DNA of 64,000 bases, taken from Pseudomonas entomophila L48. GTDB lineage: Bacteria > Pseudomonadota > Gammaproteobacteria > Pseudomonadales > Pseudomonadaceae. The number at the start of each line of letters is the position of its first letter. Position 1 is the stretch's first letter. The position numbers and the translations under genes are program-made. The DNA is taken from NCBI RefSeq assembly GCF_000026105.1, contig NC_008027.1:1380001-1444000 (forward strand). The letters are read 5' to 3'. The notes below the pieces were generated by a model that was not told where the DNA came from, ran no database searches, and was given only the letters and a program-made list of their open reading frames with translations. Shown here piece after piece: positions 51,046 through 59,774 of the stretch.

Positions 51046-52103
51046 CAGTGTGCCTTGAGGTTGTGCAGCTCGACCTGGGCGGCGCCTTCGGCGGCCACGT
51101 CGATACGGCCGATCACCCAAGGCTGCTCGCCTTCGGCGCGCAGTACGTTCAGGGCGTTTTCGACCTGGTCCTGGGCCACGCAGATGACCATGCCCACGCC
51201 GCAGTTCAGCACGCGGTGCATTTCATGCTCGTCGACGTTGCCTTTTTCCTGCAGGAAGTCGAATACCACCGGGCGCTGCCAGCTGGCCACATCGACCACG
51301 GCCTGGGCGTTTTTCGGCAGCACGCGCGGGATGTTGTCCAGCAGGCCGCCACCGGTGATGTGGGCCATGGCCTTCACCGCGCCGGTCTGCTTGATCAGTT
51401 GCAGCAGCGGCTTGACGTAGATGCGGGTTGGCGCCATCAGTAGGTCGGCCAGCGGCTTGCCATCGAGCTGGGTGTTGTCGATGTCGGTGCCGGAGACTTC
51501 GAGGATCTTGCGGATCAGCGAGTAGCCGTTGGAGTGCGGGCCGGAGGACGGCAGGGCGATCAGGGCGTCGCCGGTGACCACTTTAGAACCGTCGATGATG
51601 TCGGCCTTTTCCACCACGCCGACGCAGAAGCCGGCCAGGTCGTAGTCCTCGCCTTCGTACATGCCTGGCATTTCAGCGGTTTCACCGCCGACCAGCGAGC
51701 AGCCGGCCAGTTCGCAACCGGCGCCGATGCCGGTGACCACGGTGGCGGCCACGTCGACGTTGAGCTTGCCGGTGGCGTAGTAGTCGAGGAAGAACAGCGG
51801 CTCGGCGCCGCACACCACCAGGTCGTTGACGCACATGGCGACCAGGTCCTGGCCGATGCTGTCGTGCTTGTTCAGGTTCAGTGCCAGGCGCAGTTTGGTG
51901 CCGACGCCGTCGGTGCCGGAGACCAGCACCGGCTGCTTGTAGCCAGCCGGGATCTCGCAGAGGGCGCCAAAGCCGCCCAGGCCACCCATGACTTCAGGGC
52001 GTGCGGTGCGCTTGGCGACGCCCTTGATGCGTTCGACCAGTGCTTCGCCGGCGTCGATGTCTACACCGGCGTCCTTGTAGCTCAGGGAGGGTTGCTTGCT
52101 CAT
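51045..52103 (-). CDS. purM: Phosphoribosylformylglycinamidine cyclo-ligase PurM
   Basis: A 352-residue AIR synthetase that closes the imidazole ring in purine synthesis. The N-terminus [20 protein letters not shown], the ATP region [13 protein letters not shown] near residue 63, and [13 protein letters not shown] near residue 250 are all characteristic. It is first in the purM-purN-DUF3108 operon and divergent from the DUF2066 gene. Confidence 0.96.
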   Translation of the reverse strand: MSKQPSLSYKDAGVDIDAGEALVERIKGVAKRTARPEVMGGLGGFGALCEIPAGYKQPVLVSGTDGVGTKLRLALNLNKHDSIGQDLVAMCVNDLVVCGAEPLFFLDYYATGKLNVDVAATVVTGIGAGCELAGCSLVGGETAEMPGMYEGEDYDLAGFCVGVVEKADIIDGSKVVTGDALIALPSSGPHSNGYSLIRKILEVSGTDIDNTQLDGKPLADLLMAPTRIYVKPLLQLIKQTGAVKAMAHITGGGLLDNIPRVLPKNAQAVVDVASWQRPVVFDFLQEKGNVDEHEMHRVLNCGVGMVICVAQDQVENALNVLRAEGEQPWVIGRIDVAAEGAAQVELHNLKAH

Positions 52104-52447
52104 TGATCCAGGCCTTTAAGAGGGAGGGATTCGTGGAAAACGACCGGGACGGCCAAGGCCGGCTGCAAGGTGCGGCGGCTGCCTGTTCGTCACTGGTCTG
52201 CGAAGGCGCGCGATTTTATCAGGGTTGCCCCTCAGCGGCCATCCTCAGGCCGACGGGCTGGCCGGAAAATGTGGTTGGAAACCGTGTTTCAAGGTGTGCG
52301 ACTGGTTGCCGCGCCTGTGCCTGTATAAGGTATACCCATGGCGACGGGCGCAAATGGCCAGTTTCATGAAGCATTTACCGGCCCGACGCGGTCAGAGTCG
52401 AACGGCCGGCGCGCGCCGCCCCATGGTTATCTGGACAGGAATCCTCA
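52104..52447. other. Intergenic region between purM and the DUF2066 gene
   Basis: A gap of about 340 bases between divergent genes. It should contain both promoters. I see no REP, no clear purine operator and no RNA motif, and short open frames here lack ribosome-binding sites. Confidence 0.4.
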
Positions 52448-53500
52448 ATGCGTCTTCTCAACTACCTCGCCGCGGGTTGCCTGGCGTTTGTCGCTGTCGC
52501 GGCACAAGCCGATACGGTCTCTGGCCTTTATCAGGTGCGTGAGCCGCTCGAAGGGCAGGGCGGCGAGGCTCGCGCCCAGGCCACCAGCAAAGCCCTGGAC
52601 ACGCTGGTGCTGCGCCTGACCGGCGACCCCAAGGCGCCGCAGAACCCCGCTCTGGCTGCCTTGCGCAAGGATCCGCAGCAGATCATCAACCAGGTCGGCA
52701 CCGAGGCCGGACCGCCCGAGTCGGTGCTGGTAGAGTTCGATCCGGGCAGTACCGAGCGCGCCTTGCGCCAGGCGGGCCTGGCCTTGTGGGGCAACAATCG
52801 GCCGTCGATTCTGGTCTGGTGGCTGAACGACAACGTCGAGGGCAGCAACCTGGTCGGTGACGGCCAGGGCAGCGCCGAGCCCCTGCGCCGCGCCGCGCAG
52901 CACCGTGGCTTGCCACTGCGCCTGCCGTTGGCTGATCTGCAGGAGCAGTTGGTTGCCAACGCCAAGCAACTTGAGGGGAATGACCCGGCGCCGTTGCGCG
53001 CAGCATCCGAACGCTACGGCGCCAACGCCCTGCTGGCGGTGCATGCCCATGAGGCTGATGGCAAGTGGCAGGGTAAATGGCAGCTTTGGCTAGGCGACCA
53101 ACGCGAACAAGGCAGCGCCGAAGGCACGGACCAGACCGCTCTGGCCGACGCGGTGATGCTGGCGGTGAGCAATCGCCTGGCGCCGCGTTACGTCACCCGC
53201 CCGGGTGCCAGCAGTGACCTGCAGGTCCAGGTGCAAGGCATGAACCTGCAACGTTACGCCGAGCTTGCCCGTGTGCTCGAGCCCTACGGTGCGCGGCTGC
53301 GGATGGTCGAGGGCGCGACCTTGACTTACGCCGTCACCGGCAATCGTGATCAATTGCGCGCCCAGTTGAGCCTGGCCAAGTTACAGGAACTGCCTGCCGA
53401 GCAGGTGCCTGCAACGCCGCCAGCGGCGTCTCAGGCAGAGCCTGGCGTGGCGTTGTCCACGCCACCCAGGCCGTTCGACGGCCTGCGTTTTCGCTGGTAA
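52448..53500 (+). CDS. DUF2066 domain-containing exported protein
   Basis: A 350-residue protein with a signal peptide (MRLLNYLAAGCLAFVAVAAQA, then DTVSGLYQVREPLEGQ). The conserved start and the segment WWLNDNVEGSNLVGDGQG fit DUF2066, a periplasmic family of unknown function found next to perM and hda in pseudomonads. The C-terminal 40 residues are proline and alanine rich. The AI-2E permease gene follows after 12 bases. Confidence 0.85.
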   Translation: MRLLNYLAAGCLAFVAVAAQADTVSGLYQVREPLEGQGGEARAQATSKALDTLVLRLTGDPKAPQNPALAALRKDPQQIINQVGTEAGPPESVLVEFDPGSTERALRQAGLALWGNNRPSILVWWLNDNVEGSNLVGDGQGSAEPLRRAAQHRGLPLRLPLADLQEQLVANAKQLEGNDPAPLRAASERYGANALLAVHAHEADGKWQGKWQLWLGDQREQGSAEGTDQTALADAVMLAVSNRLAPRYVTRPGASSDLQVQVQGMNLQRYAELARVLEPYGARLRMVEGATLTYAVTGNRDQLRAQLSLAKLQELPAEQVPATPPAASQAEPGVALSTPPRPFDGLRFRW

Positions 53501-53512
53501 GGAGTAACCTGC

Positions 53513-54586
53513 ATGATCGAACTGCGTCGCTGGATCTGGCTGGGCGCTGCCCTGCTGATCGCCGTGTTGCTGTATTTGCTGCACAACATTCTTTCACCGT
53601 TCCTGGTGGGCATTCTTCTCGCCTACCTGGCTGATCCGCTGGTCGACCGCCTGGAGCGGGCAGGGCTCTCGCGAACCTGGGGCGTGGTGGTGGTGTTCAG
53701 CTTGTTCACCCTGATCTTCCTGGCCCTGCTGTTGGTGCTGATCCCCATGCTGGCCAAGCAGCTGCTGCGCCTGTATGAACTGGCGCCACAGATGCTCGAC
53801 TGGCTGCAGCACGTGGCCTTGCCCTGGGTGCAGAGCCGCTTGGGCCTGGCCGACGGCTTCTGGAAATTCGACAAGATCAAGGCCGCCATCGGCGAGCACA
53901 TGGGCCAGACCACCGATATTGTCGGTGTGTTGCTGTCCCAGGCCACCGCCTCCAGCCTGGCGCTGATCGGCTGGCTGGCCAACCTGGTGCTGATCCCGGT
54001 GGTGGGCTTCTACCTGCTGCGTGACTGGGACCTGATGATGGCCAAGCTGCGCAGCCTGCTGCCACGCCAGCGCGAGTCGCAGGTGGTAGGGCTGGCGGGG
54101 GAGTGCCATGAGGTGCTCGGGGCGTTCGTGCGTGGCCAACTGCTGGTGATGCTCGCCCTGGGCGTCATCTATTCCACCGGCCTGATGCTGGTGGGCCTGG
54201 AACTTGGCCTGCTGATCGGCATGCTGGCGGGGCTGGCGGCGATCGTGCCGTACATGGGCTTCATCATTGGCATCGGCGCGGCGCTGGTGGCCGGATTGTT
54301 CCAGTTCGGTGGCGATCTGTACCCGATGCTGGGCATCGTCGCGGTGTTCATGGTCGGGCAAGCGCTCGAAGGCATGGTGCTGACGCCGCTGCTGGTGGGC
54401 GACCGCATCGGCTTGCACCCGGTGGCGGTGATCTTCGCCATCCTGGCCGGTGGTGAGCTGTTCGGTTTCACCGGCGTGTTGCTGGCCCTGCCGGTGGCGG
54501 CGGTGATCATGGTGCTGTTGCGGCATGTACATGACCTGTACAAGGAGTCGGACATGTATGCCGGGGAGATTGATCCCGATCTTTAG
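53513..54586 (+). CDS. AI-2E/PerM family permease
   Basis: A 357-residue inner-membrane protein with about eight hydrophobic helices. Family motifs are SPFLVGILLAYLADPLVDRLE near residue 24 and the C-terminal EGMVLTPLLVGDRIGLHPVAVIFAILAGGELFGFTG. Members export small molecules (AI-2 for TqsA) or sodium/lithium ions; the substrate here is unknown. It is probably co-transcribed with the DUF2066 gene. Confidence 0.9.
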   Translation: MIELRRWIWLGAALLIAVLLYLLHNILSPFLVGILLAYLADPLVDRLERAGLSRTWGVVVVFSLFTLIFLALLLVLIPMLAKQLLRLYELAPQMLDWLQHVALPWVQSRLGLADGFWKFDKIKAAIGEHMGQTTDIVGVLLSQATASSLALIGWLANLVLIPVVGFYLLRDWDLMMAKLRSLLPRQRESQVVGLAGECHEVLGAFVRGQLLVMLALGVIYSTGLMLVGLELGLLIGMLAGLAAIVPYMGFIIGIGAALVAGLFQFGGDLYPMLGIVAVFMVGQALEGMVLTPLLVGDRIGLHPVAVIFAILAGGELFGFTGVLLALPVAAVIMVLLRHVHDLYKESDMYAGEIDPDL

Positions 54587-54590
54587 CGAT

Positions 54591-54662
54591 TGTTCGCCGG
54601 CAACCCGGCTCCTACAAGTACTGCGCCCGCCTGCGGACTGTAGAAGCCGGCTTGCCGACGTT
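54591..54662. repeat. Degenerate REP pair
   Basis: Left arm TGTTCGCCGGCAACCCGGCT and right arm TAGAAGCCGGCTTGCCGACG both carry substitutions (CAACCC, TAGAAG, CCGACG), so this pair is decaying. Confidence 0.8.
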
Positions 54663-54794
54663 CGTCAGAGTCACGCAACTTCTTGATTTTACATACGCTA
54701 TTACCCCCGCCGATTGTGCCGCCCGCGTTGCGGGTATAGACTTTGCACACTGTTCACCAAAGGCCCCCTGTGGTCCCTGCGACCACCCGCGAGC

Positions 54795-55499
54795 ATGAAA
54801 CCGATCCAGTTGCCCCTGGGTGTGCGTCTGCGTGATGACGCCACCTTCATCAACTACTACCCGGGCGCCAATGCCGCGGCATTGGGCTATGTCGAGCGGC
54901 TGTGCGAAGCCGACGCCGGCTGGACCGAGAGCCTCATCTATCTATGGGGCAAGCAGGGCGTGGGCCGCACCCACCTGTTGCAGGCCGCCACCCACCGTTT
55001 CCAGCAACTGGGCGAGCCCGCCGTGTACCTGCCGCTGGCGCAGTTGCTCGAGCGTGGCGTCGAACTGCTCGACCACCTCGAGCAGTACGAACTGGTGTGC
55101 ATCGACGACTTGCATGTGATTGCCGGCAAGGCGGACTGGGAAGAGGCCATGTTCCACCTGTTCAACCGTCTTCGCGACAGTGGTCGGCGCTTGTTGCTGG
55201 CTGCCTCCAGTTCGCCTCGTGAACTGCCGATCAAGTTGGCGGACCTCAAGTCCCGGCTTACCCTCGCCCTCATCTTCCAGATGCGCGGCATGTCCGACGA
55301 GGACAAGTTGCGCGCCCTGCAGTTGCGTGCCTCGCGCCGCGGCCTGCACCTGACCGACGAAGTCGGCCATTTCATCCTCACCCGTGGCACCCGCAGCATG
55401 AGCGCCCTGTTCGACCTGCTCGAGCGCCTCGACCAGGCCTCTTTGCAGGCCCAGCGCAAGCTGACGATCCCGTTCCTCAAGGAAACACTGGGCTGGTAA
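54795..55499 (+). CDS. hda: DnaA regulatory inactivator Hda
   Basis: A 234-residue AAA+ protein that, with the beta clamp, promotes hydrolysis of DnaA-bound ATP after initiation. The N-terminal clamp-binding motif is QLPLGVRL (residues 5-12). The Walker A region is WGKQGVGRTHLLQA with R replacing the usual K, as in other Hda proteins. The Walker B region is CIDDLHVIAG, and the sensor/arginine region RGTRSMSALFDLLERLD lies near the C-terminus. The ATG at 54795 is used; an earlier in-frame start at 54714 would add a non-conserved arginine-rich stretch. Confidence 0.92.
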   Translation: MKPIQLPLGVRLRDDATFINYYPGANAAALGYVERLCEADAGWTESLIYLWGKQGVGRTHLLQAATHRFQQLGEPAVYLPLAQLLERGVELLDHLEQYELVCIDDLHVIAGKADWEEAMFHLFNRLRDSGRRLLLAASSSPRELPIKLADLKSRLTLALIFQMRGMSDEDKLRALQLRASRRGLHLTDEVGHFILTRGTRSMSALFDLLERLDQASLQAQRKLTIPFLKETLGW

Positions 55500-55625
55500 G
55501 CCGCTGAAACAGGGGCTTGCAGCCTCGGCTCGGAAAAGTCACATCATTATCGATAAAATTTGCAAATGGTCCCGATAGAAGGCATAGTTTCCCCCTTCTA
55601 AAGGATTACAGACACGGTCGTGCCC

Positions 55626-56261
55626 ATGCTGAAGCGCTTCGCACCCCTCGTGCCACTTGCACTTGTGACTCTACTGTTCGGTTGCGCCTCCCAGGGCCCA
55701 GTCTCGCAACAGCAGGACCAACACCACATCGCCGCCCAGTCGATCAACTCGAAGGCGTCTGCTTCTTCCGTATTCAGTGAGGAAGAACTGGCCACCGAAG
55801 AAGACATGGACGCATTCTCCAGCAACGGCAAGCCCTATCAGCTGCCTGTGCTGGCTGACAGTATTCTCGAGCGCGGCATGGCCTTGATCGGCACCCGCTA
55901 CCGCTTTGGCGGTACCTCGGAGCAGTCGGGCTTCGATTGCAGCGGTTTCATCGGCTATCTCTTCCGCGAGGAAGCGGGCATGAACCTGCCGCGCTCGACC
56001 CGCGAGATGATCAACGTCGACGCCCCCAAGGTTGCCCGCAACAAGCTCAAGCCAGGCGACCTGCTGTTCTTCAGCACCAACGGCCGTGGCCGCGTGAGCC
56101 ACGCCGGCATCTACCTGGGTGACAACCAGTTCATCCACTCCAGCAGCCGCCGCAGCGGTGGCGTGCGTATCGACAGCCTGGGCGATCGCTACTGGAGCAA
56201 AACCTTCATCGAGGCCAAACGCGCGCTCGCCATGGCGCCGACCACGATCTCGCGCAATTGA
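55626..56261 (+). CDS. NlpC/P60 family lipoprotein (first copy)
   Basis: A 211-residue peptidoglycan endopeptidase-like lipoprotein. The lipobox LLFGC is at residue 18. The NlpC/P60 domain (about 80-205) has the catalytic cysteine C105 in GFDCSGFIGYLF, the histidine in VSHAGIYLG and the third residue in FIHSSS. The family cuts D-Glu-mDAP bonds in stem peptides. GTG at 55620 is an alternative start; neither has a good ribosome-binding site. A second, shorter copy follows. Confidence 0.9.
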   Translation: MLKRFAPLVPLALVTLLFGCASQGPVSQQQDQHHIAAQSINSKASASSVFSEEELATEEDMDAFSSNGKPYQLPVLADSILERGMALIGTRYRFGGTSEQSGFDCSGFIGYLFREEAGMNLPRSTREMINVDAPKVARNKLKPGDLLFFSTNGRGRVSHAGIYLGDNQFIHSSSRRSGGVRIDSLGDRYWSKTFIEAKRALAMAPTTISRN

Positions 56262-56286
56262 TTTGATATCAAAATGCTGTACTCTC

Positions 56287-56323
56287 GCACGGCGGCGTAG
56301 CTGAAAAAAGCTCGCCGCCGTGC
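56287..56323. terminator. Hairpin between the two NlpC/P60 genes
   Basis: GCACGGCGGCGTAGCT-GAAAAA-AGCTCGCCGCCGTGC is a 15-pair stem with one mismatch. There is no T-run after it, so it may be an mRNA-stabilising hairpin rather than a terminator. Confidence 0.5.
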
Positions 56324-56409
56324 GCATTTACAGAAAGCGTCTAATCTAAATTCTCAACTCTTTTTACCTTCGGCTGCGGCCGGAGGGTTCCTGACAGGAC
56401 GTTCACATC

Positions 56410-56943
56410 ATGGCGATGTTGGCGCGCTTCGCACTGCTCTCCTTCCTGGCCCTGCTCGCGGCCTGCTCCGGCCGTGCGCCTGCTCCGGCGCCCATGGCCA
56501 AGCCTCCCATGGTGTTCAATCAATCAGTTTCGTCGCCAGCGGCGGACGATGTCCTGTTCCGGGCCATCGGGCTGGTGGGCACGCCCTACCGCTGGGGCGG
56601 CAATACACCGGATTCCGGGTTCGATTGCAGTGGGCTGATCGGCTATGTCTACCGTGATGCGGCGGGTATCAGCCTGCCGCGCTCGACCCGGGAGATGATC
56701 GTCATGCGCGCACCCAACGTGGACATCAATGCGCTGCAGTCCGGAGACCTGGTGTTCTTCGCCACCAGTGGCGGTTCGCAGGTCAGCCATGCCGGCATCT
56801 ATGTCGGTGAGGGGCGTTTCGTACACGCACCCTCAACCGGTGGGACCGTGCGCCTGGACTACCTCTCCAACAGCTACTGGGCCAAATCCTACCTGCAGGC
56901 CAAGCGTGTCTTGCCGCCAGGGCATCTGGCGCAGAATCCCTGA
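56410..56943 (+). CDS. NlpC/P60 family lipoprotein (second copy)
   Basis: A 177-residue relative of the preceding protein with a shorter linker. The lipobox LLAAC is at residue 19. The catalytic cysteine is C73 in GFDCSGLIGYVY, and the histidines lie in VSHAGIYVG and FVHAPS. The shared PRSTREMI motif shows that the two genes arose by duplication. It is a predicted outer-membrane or inner-membrane anchored hydrolase of peptidoglycan. Confidence 0.9.
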   Translation: MAMLARFALLSFLALLAACSGRAPAPAPMAKPPMVFNQSVSSPAADDVLFRAIGLVGTPYRWGGNTPDSGFDCSGLIGYVYRDAAGISLPRSTREMIVMRAPNVDINALQSGDLVFFATSGGSQVSHAGIYVGEGRFVHAPSTGGTVRLDYLSNSYWAKSYLQAKRVLPPGHLAQNP

Positions 56944-56967
56944 TACCCGATGGCATTCCACTGCGTT

Positions 56968-57054
56968 TGTAGGAGCGGCTTTAGCCGCGATGAAGGCAGC
57001 GCGGTGTCCGGCGCCCGTTTCATGGGTGATCGCGGCTAAAGCCGCTCCTACAGA
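56968..57054. repeat. REP pair (AGCGGCTTTAGCCGC class)
   Basis: Perfect arms TGTAGGAGCGGCTTTAGCCG and CGGCTAAAGCCGCTCCTACA lie between the second NlpC/P60 gene and the toxin-like gene. Confidence 0.92.
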
Positions 57055-57140
57055 AGTCGTATCAGAGAATGGGTTTGATCTTGCTCAATGAGAGCGGGTA
57101 ACCCCACAAACATCTACCGCGTCTTCTGCTGCCCACATAG

Positions 57141-57171
57141 CCAGGATGTCCGTCTCATAACGACATCCTGG
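57141..57171 (+). promoter_or_regulatory. Inverted repeat overlapping the toxin gene's ribosome-binding site
   Basis: CCAGGATGTC (57141-57150) and GACATCCTGG (57162-57171) are perfect complements with an 11-base loop. The right arm includes the first two G of the Shine-Dalgarno GGGAG at 57170-57174, 5 bases before the ATG at 57180. It may be an operator, or an RNA hairpin that limits ribosome access. Confidence 0.6.
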
Positions 57172-57179
57172 GAGTACTC

Positions 57180-59774
57180 ATGAGCAGCATCAAGGACCGC
57201 GTGGCGCGCAGCCTCGACGCATTGGAAGCAGGGCGGCCACTGGTTCGCCTGGTGGATGAGATCATTCGCGAATACCCAGACCCGTATGTGCTGGCCACCC
57301 AGCATGCGCAGCGCATCGTGCGCAAGCATACGGGCAAGGCGATCGATCCGCGCTTCATCTGGTGGCATCAGTTCGAAACGGCCAGCACCAGTCATCGCAG
57401 TTTCACCGGCTGGCAGCACAGTGGCCCGCCGCAGAAATCGCTGCACCTGGTCGAGTTGGTGATCAAGCGCTTCGATGCCAGGTTCCAGGAAGCGCCCGAT
57501 GAACTCGACCTGTATGGCGGCTTTTATCGCCAAGGGCGGCAAGCCAAGCATTTCGACGAGCGCAACGAAGTGGCCATGCTTGGCAGCAAGGTCCAGGAAG
57601 ATTTGTGGGCATTGGATTTCGCGGTGGCCTATCGCGCCGATATCGTCCGCTTCTGGAATGCCTACTCGCAACATTTTCGCGTATTGGCCAAGATCAACAT
57701 GCTGGGGCAGGGCGCGATGGCCGCTCGCTCCGCTCGAATCAGCCGGAGTGACTGGGAGCAGTTGCGGGCGATGGTCGCCGACGGCCTGGTCGATGGTGTG
57801 CTGCCGACACTGGCCAAGCTCAAGCAGGACAGCACCGCAAGCCCGTTGCCTGTCAGCCGTTATGTACTCGATCAAGGTGATCGGGGCTGTCTCTACAGTT
57901 TTGCGATGGCCGGTGGTCGAATCCTGTTATATCGGCCCTGGGCCAGTGAAGCGTTCAAGAGCTTTGCCTCGGAGCGGGTCATGGCCGGGTGGTTGCGTGA
58001 GCAACTGCAGGATGCGGATACCCTGAACAGTTATGTCAAGGCAGCCCATACCGATGCTCGCGACCCTTCACGTGCCCACTCGGTCCGGACCCACCTGAAA
58101 AGTCTGGCTGACAGTGCCTCCGAAGAGGCGGCGCTGGTCCTGCTCGATTACCTGAAACGATCGATCACAGTCGATATATTCACTCACTTGGCCAGCCAGG
58201 CCACTACCGAGATGAACGACAACGCCACGGCGATGCTGGGCAACGCCGAGTTACGCAAGGCGATGTGGAGCGGTTATCTCTCGGCGTTCATCAAGGTCTT
58301 TGGCGGCTTCGCGCCGATCGGCTGGCCAATGACGCTGATGCTGCTGGGGGCCAGCCTCGGCAAGGTGGGCCTGGATATCGAGGCGGCCATGCATGCTGCG
58401 GACGAACAGAGCCGCAAGAGCGCATTGCGCGAAGCCATGCTCGACAGTCTTTTCGCCGCCCTGAACATGACTGACCTGGGATTTGAGTCGAGCTTTGCCT
58501 CGCTGGCCTACAAGGCACCGCCCGACGAGGTGGGGGCCAATCTGAGTCAATGGGAAGTATCCACGTCCACCACGCTTGCGGTTGAGGGTGGCGAGAGCAA
58601 TCAGTTGATCACTGGCGATTTGGGGCGCTCCGGACGTCTGCGAGGCATCAGGGTCGGCTCCGACGGCAGTTGCTGGATTGTCCTCGACGGTTTGTCGTAT
58701 CGGGTGCGCTACAACCATGACTTGCAGGTCTGGCAGGTTGTGCCGGCCCACAATCCGTTCGCCTTCGGGCCCCTGTATCCGGTGCGTCTGAGCGAATCCA
58801 ACGAGTGGAAGTTGCTGGTGCCGCCACGTCTGGTCGGTGGCGCACCACCGGTGGTAGAGCACATGCCCAGCACCATGTCGCGGTTCTGGAACCGTCACCT
58901 TACCGTCGATTCTGCTCGCAGCGGAGCGTCTGCCGCCAATGCGCTGCGCCGCCAGAAAGCGTTGCTGGAGTCACGCTCGATTCCGCAGCTGGCGCGTGAT
59001 CAGGTGCCTGACCTGGATGAGCGCGGCCTGGATTGTGTGCAGGTCGATGGCGTGGCGCAATACTCGTACCGCTACGACCGGCAGTACTTCAACTCCTTGA
59101 TCGAGTACTACACCAGCGATGAGTCGAAGGTTAACGACGTGTTCCGCTCTGGTACCTATCGATACGATGACGAGGACGAATACATCGTTGATCTCGTCGA
59201 TACCCTGGACCAGTTGCCCAAAAGCAACGAAGTGAATCTCTATCGCGCAGGCAATGGTACGCGGGGCACAAGCGGTCAGCACTTTCGTACCGGCCGCCTA
59301 AAGCTGGGTGATGTGCTGGTCAACACCGACCTGACTTCATTCACGGAGAATCCCTACAAAGTCGCCGAATTTGCGTCCGCGCCTTCCTTGAATGCGCCCG
59401 GGAATCTGCCAGGCGTGTTCGATGACACATCGGTGGTGTTCGAGCTACCCATGAGTCATTACCAGGACGGTACCCCGATCAGTGCGTTTTCCCTTTATTG
59501 GGATGAGGGCGAGACACTATTCCAGCCAGGTCATTACTTCCGGATCGATAACTTGGAGCAGGTCTACGGCGAGCACTACCGTTTCATTCACGTCACCCTG
59601 CGCCAAGTGCCCAAGCCGGCCTCGGGGCCTGTCTACGATCTGCGCACAGGCTTGCTGTTCGACAGTGAGGTGTTCAAGGCGCGTTTGCATACGCCAGAAC
59701 TGGCGGAGCGCTTCTTCCCGGCGGTTGAGCCGCAAGCCGCGCCCGTTGACTCTGCGGTGGTCAGGCCTGCTTGA
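57180..59774 (+). CDS. Large toxin-like protein with C-terminal R-S-E ADP-ribosyltransferase domain
   Basis: An 864-residue protein without a signal peptide. The C-terminal part (residues about 635-800) has the order of an R-S-E ADP-ribosyltransferase: R689 in NLYRAGNG, the TDLTSFTENPYKVAEFA segment with S720 as the STS-type serine, and E776-G-E778 in YWDEGETLFQPG followed by HYFRI, as in arginine-specific toxins. The large N-terminal part resembles the DUF6543 'dermonecrotic toxin' region of Pseudomonas proteins, with a hydrophobic segment near residues 365-400 (GGFAPIGWPMTLMLLGASLG). It probably enters or is delivered to a target cell and modifies a protein; route and target are unknown. 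No co-directional immunity gene follows. GGGAG lies 5 bases before the ATG, in a hairpin. Confidence 0.75.
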   Translation: MSSIKDRVARSLDALEAGRPLVRLVDEIIREYPDPYVLATQHAQRIVRKHTGKAIDPRFIWWHQFETASTSHRSFTGWQHSGPPQKSLHLVELVIKRFDARFQEAPDELDLYGGFYRQGRQAKHFDERNEVAMLGSKVQEDLWALDFAVAYRADIVRFWNAYSQHFRVLAKINMLGQGAMAARSARISRSDWEQLRAMVADGLVDGVLPTLAKLKQDSTASPLPVSRYVLDQGDRGCLYSFAMAGGRILLYRPWASEAFKSFASERVMAGWLREQLQDADTLNSYVKAAHTDARDPSRAHSVRTHLKSLADSASEEAALVLLDYLKRSITVDIFTHLASQATTEMNDNATAMLGNAELRKAMWSGYLSAFIKVFGGFAPIGWPMTLMLLGASLGKVGLDIEAAMHAADEQSRKSALREAMLDSLFAALNMTDLGFESSFASLAYKAPPDEVGANLSQWEVSTSTTLAVEGGESNQLITGDLGRSGRLRGIRVGSDGSCWIVLDGLSYRVRYNHDLQVWQVVPAHNPFAFGPLYPVRLSESNEWKLLVPPRLVGGAPPVVEHMPSTMSRFWNRHLTVDSARSGASAANALRRQKALLESRSIPQLARDQVPDLDERGLDCVQVDGVAQYSYRYDRQYFNSLIEYYTSDESKVNDVFRSGTYRYDDEDEYIVDLVDTLDQLPKSNEVNLYRAGNGTRGTSGQHFRTGRLKLGDVLVNTDLTSFTENPYKVAEFASAPSLNAPGNLPGVFDDTSVVFELPMSHYQDGTPISAFSLYWDEGETLFQPGHYFRIDNLEQVYGEHYRFIHVTLRQVPKPASGPVYDLRTGLLFDSEVFKARLHTPELAERFFPAVEPQAAPVDSAVVRPA

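Noticed and set aside
52338..52619. Alternative start region or small gene overlapping the beginning of the DUF2066 gene
   Set aside because: No ribosome-binding site, and it is out of frame with the DUF2066 gene, whose signal peptide at 52448 is clear.
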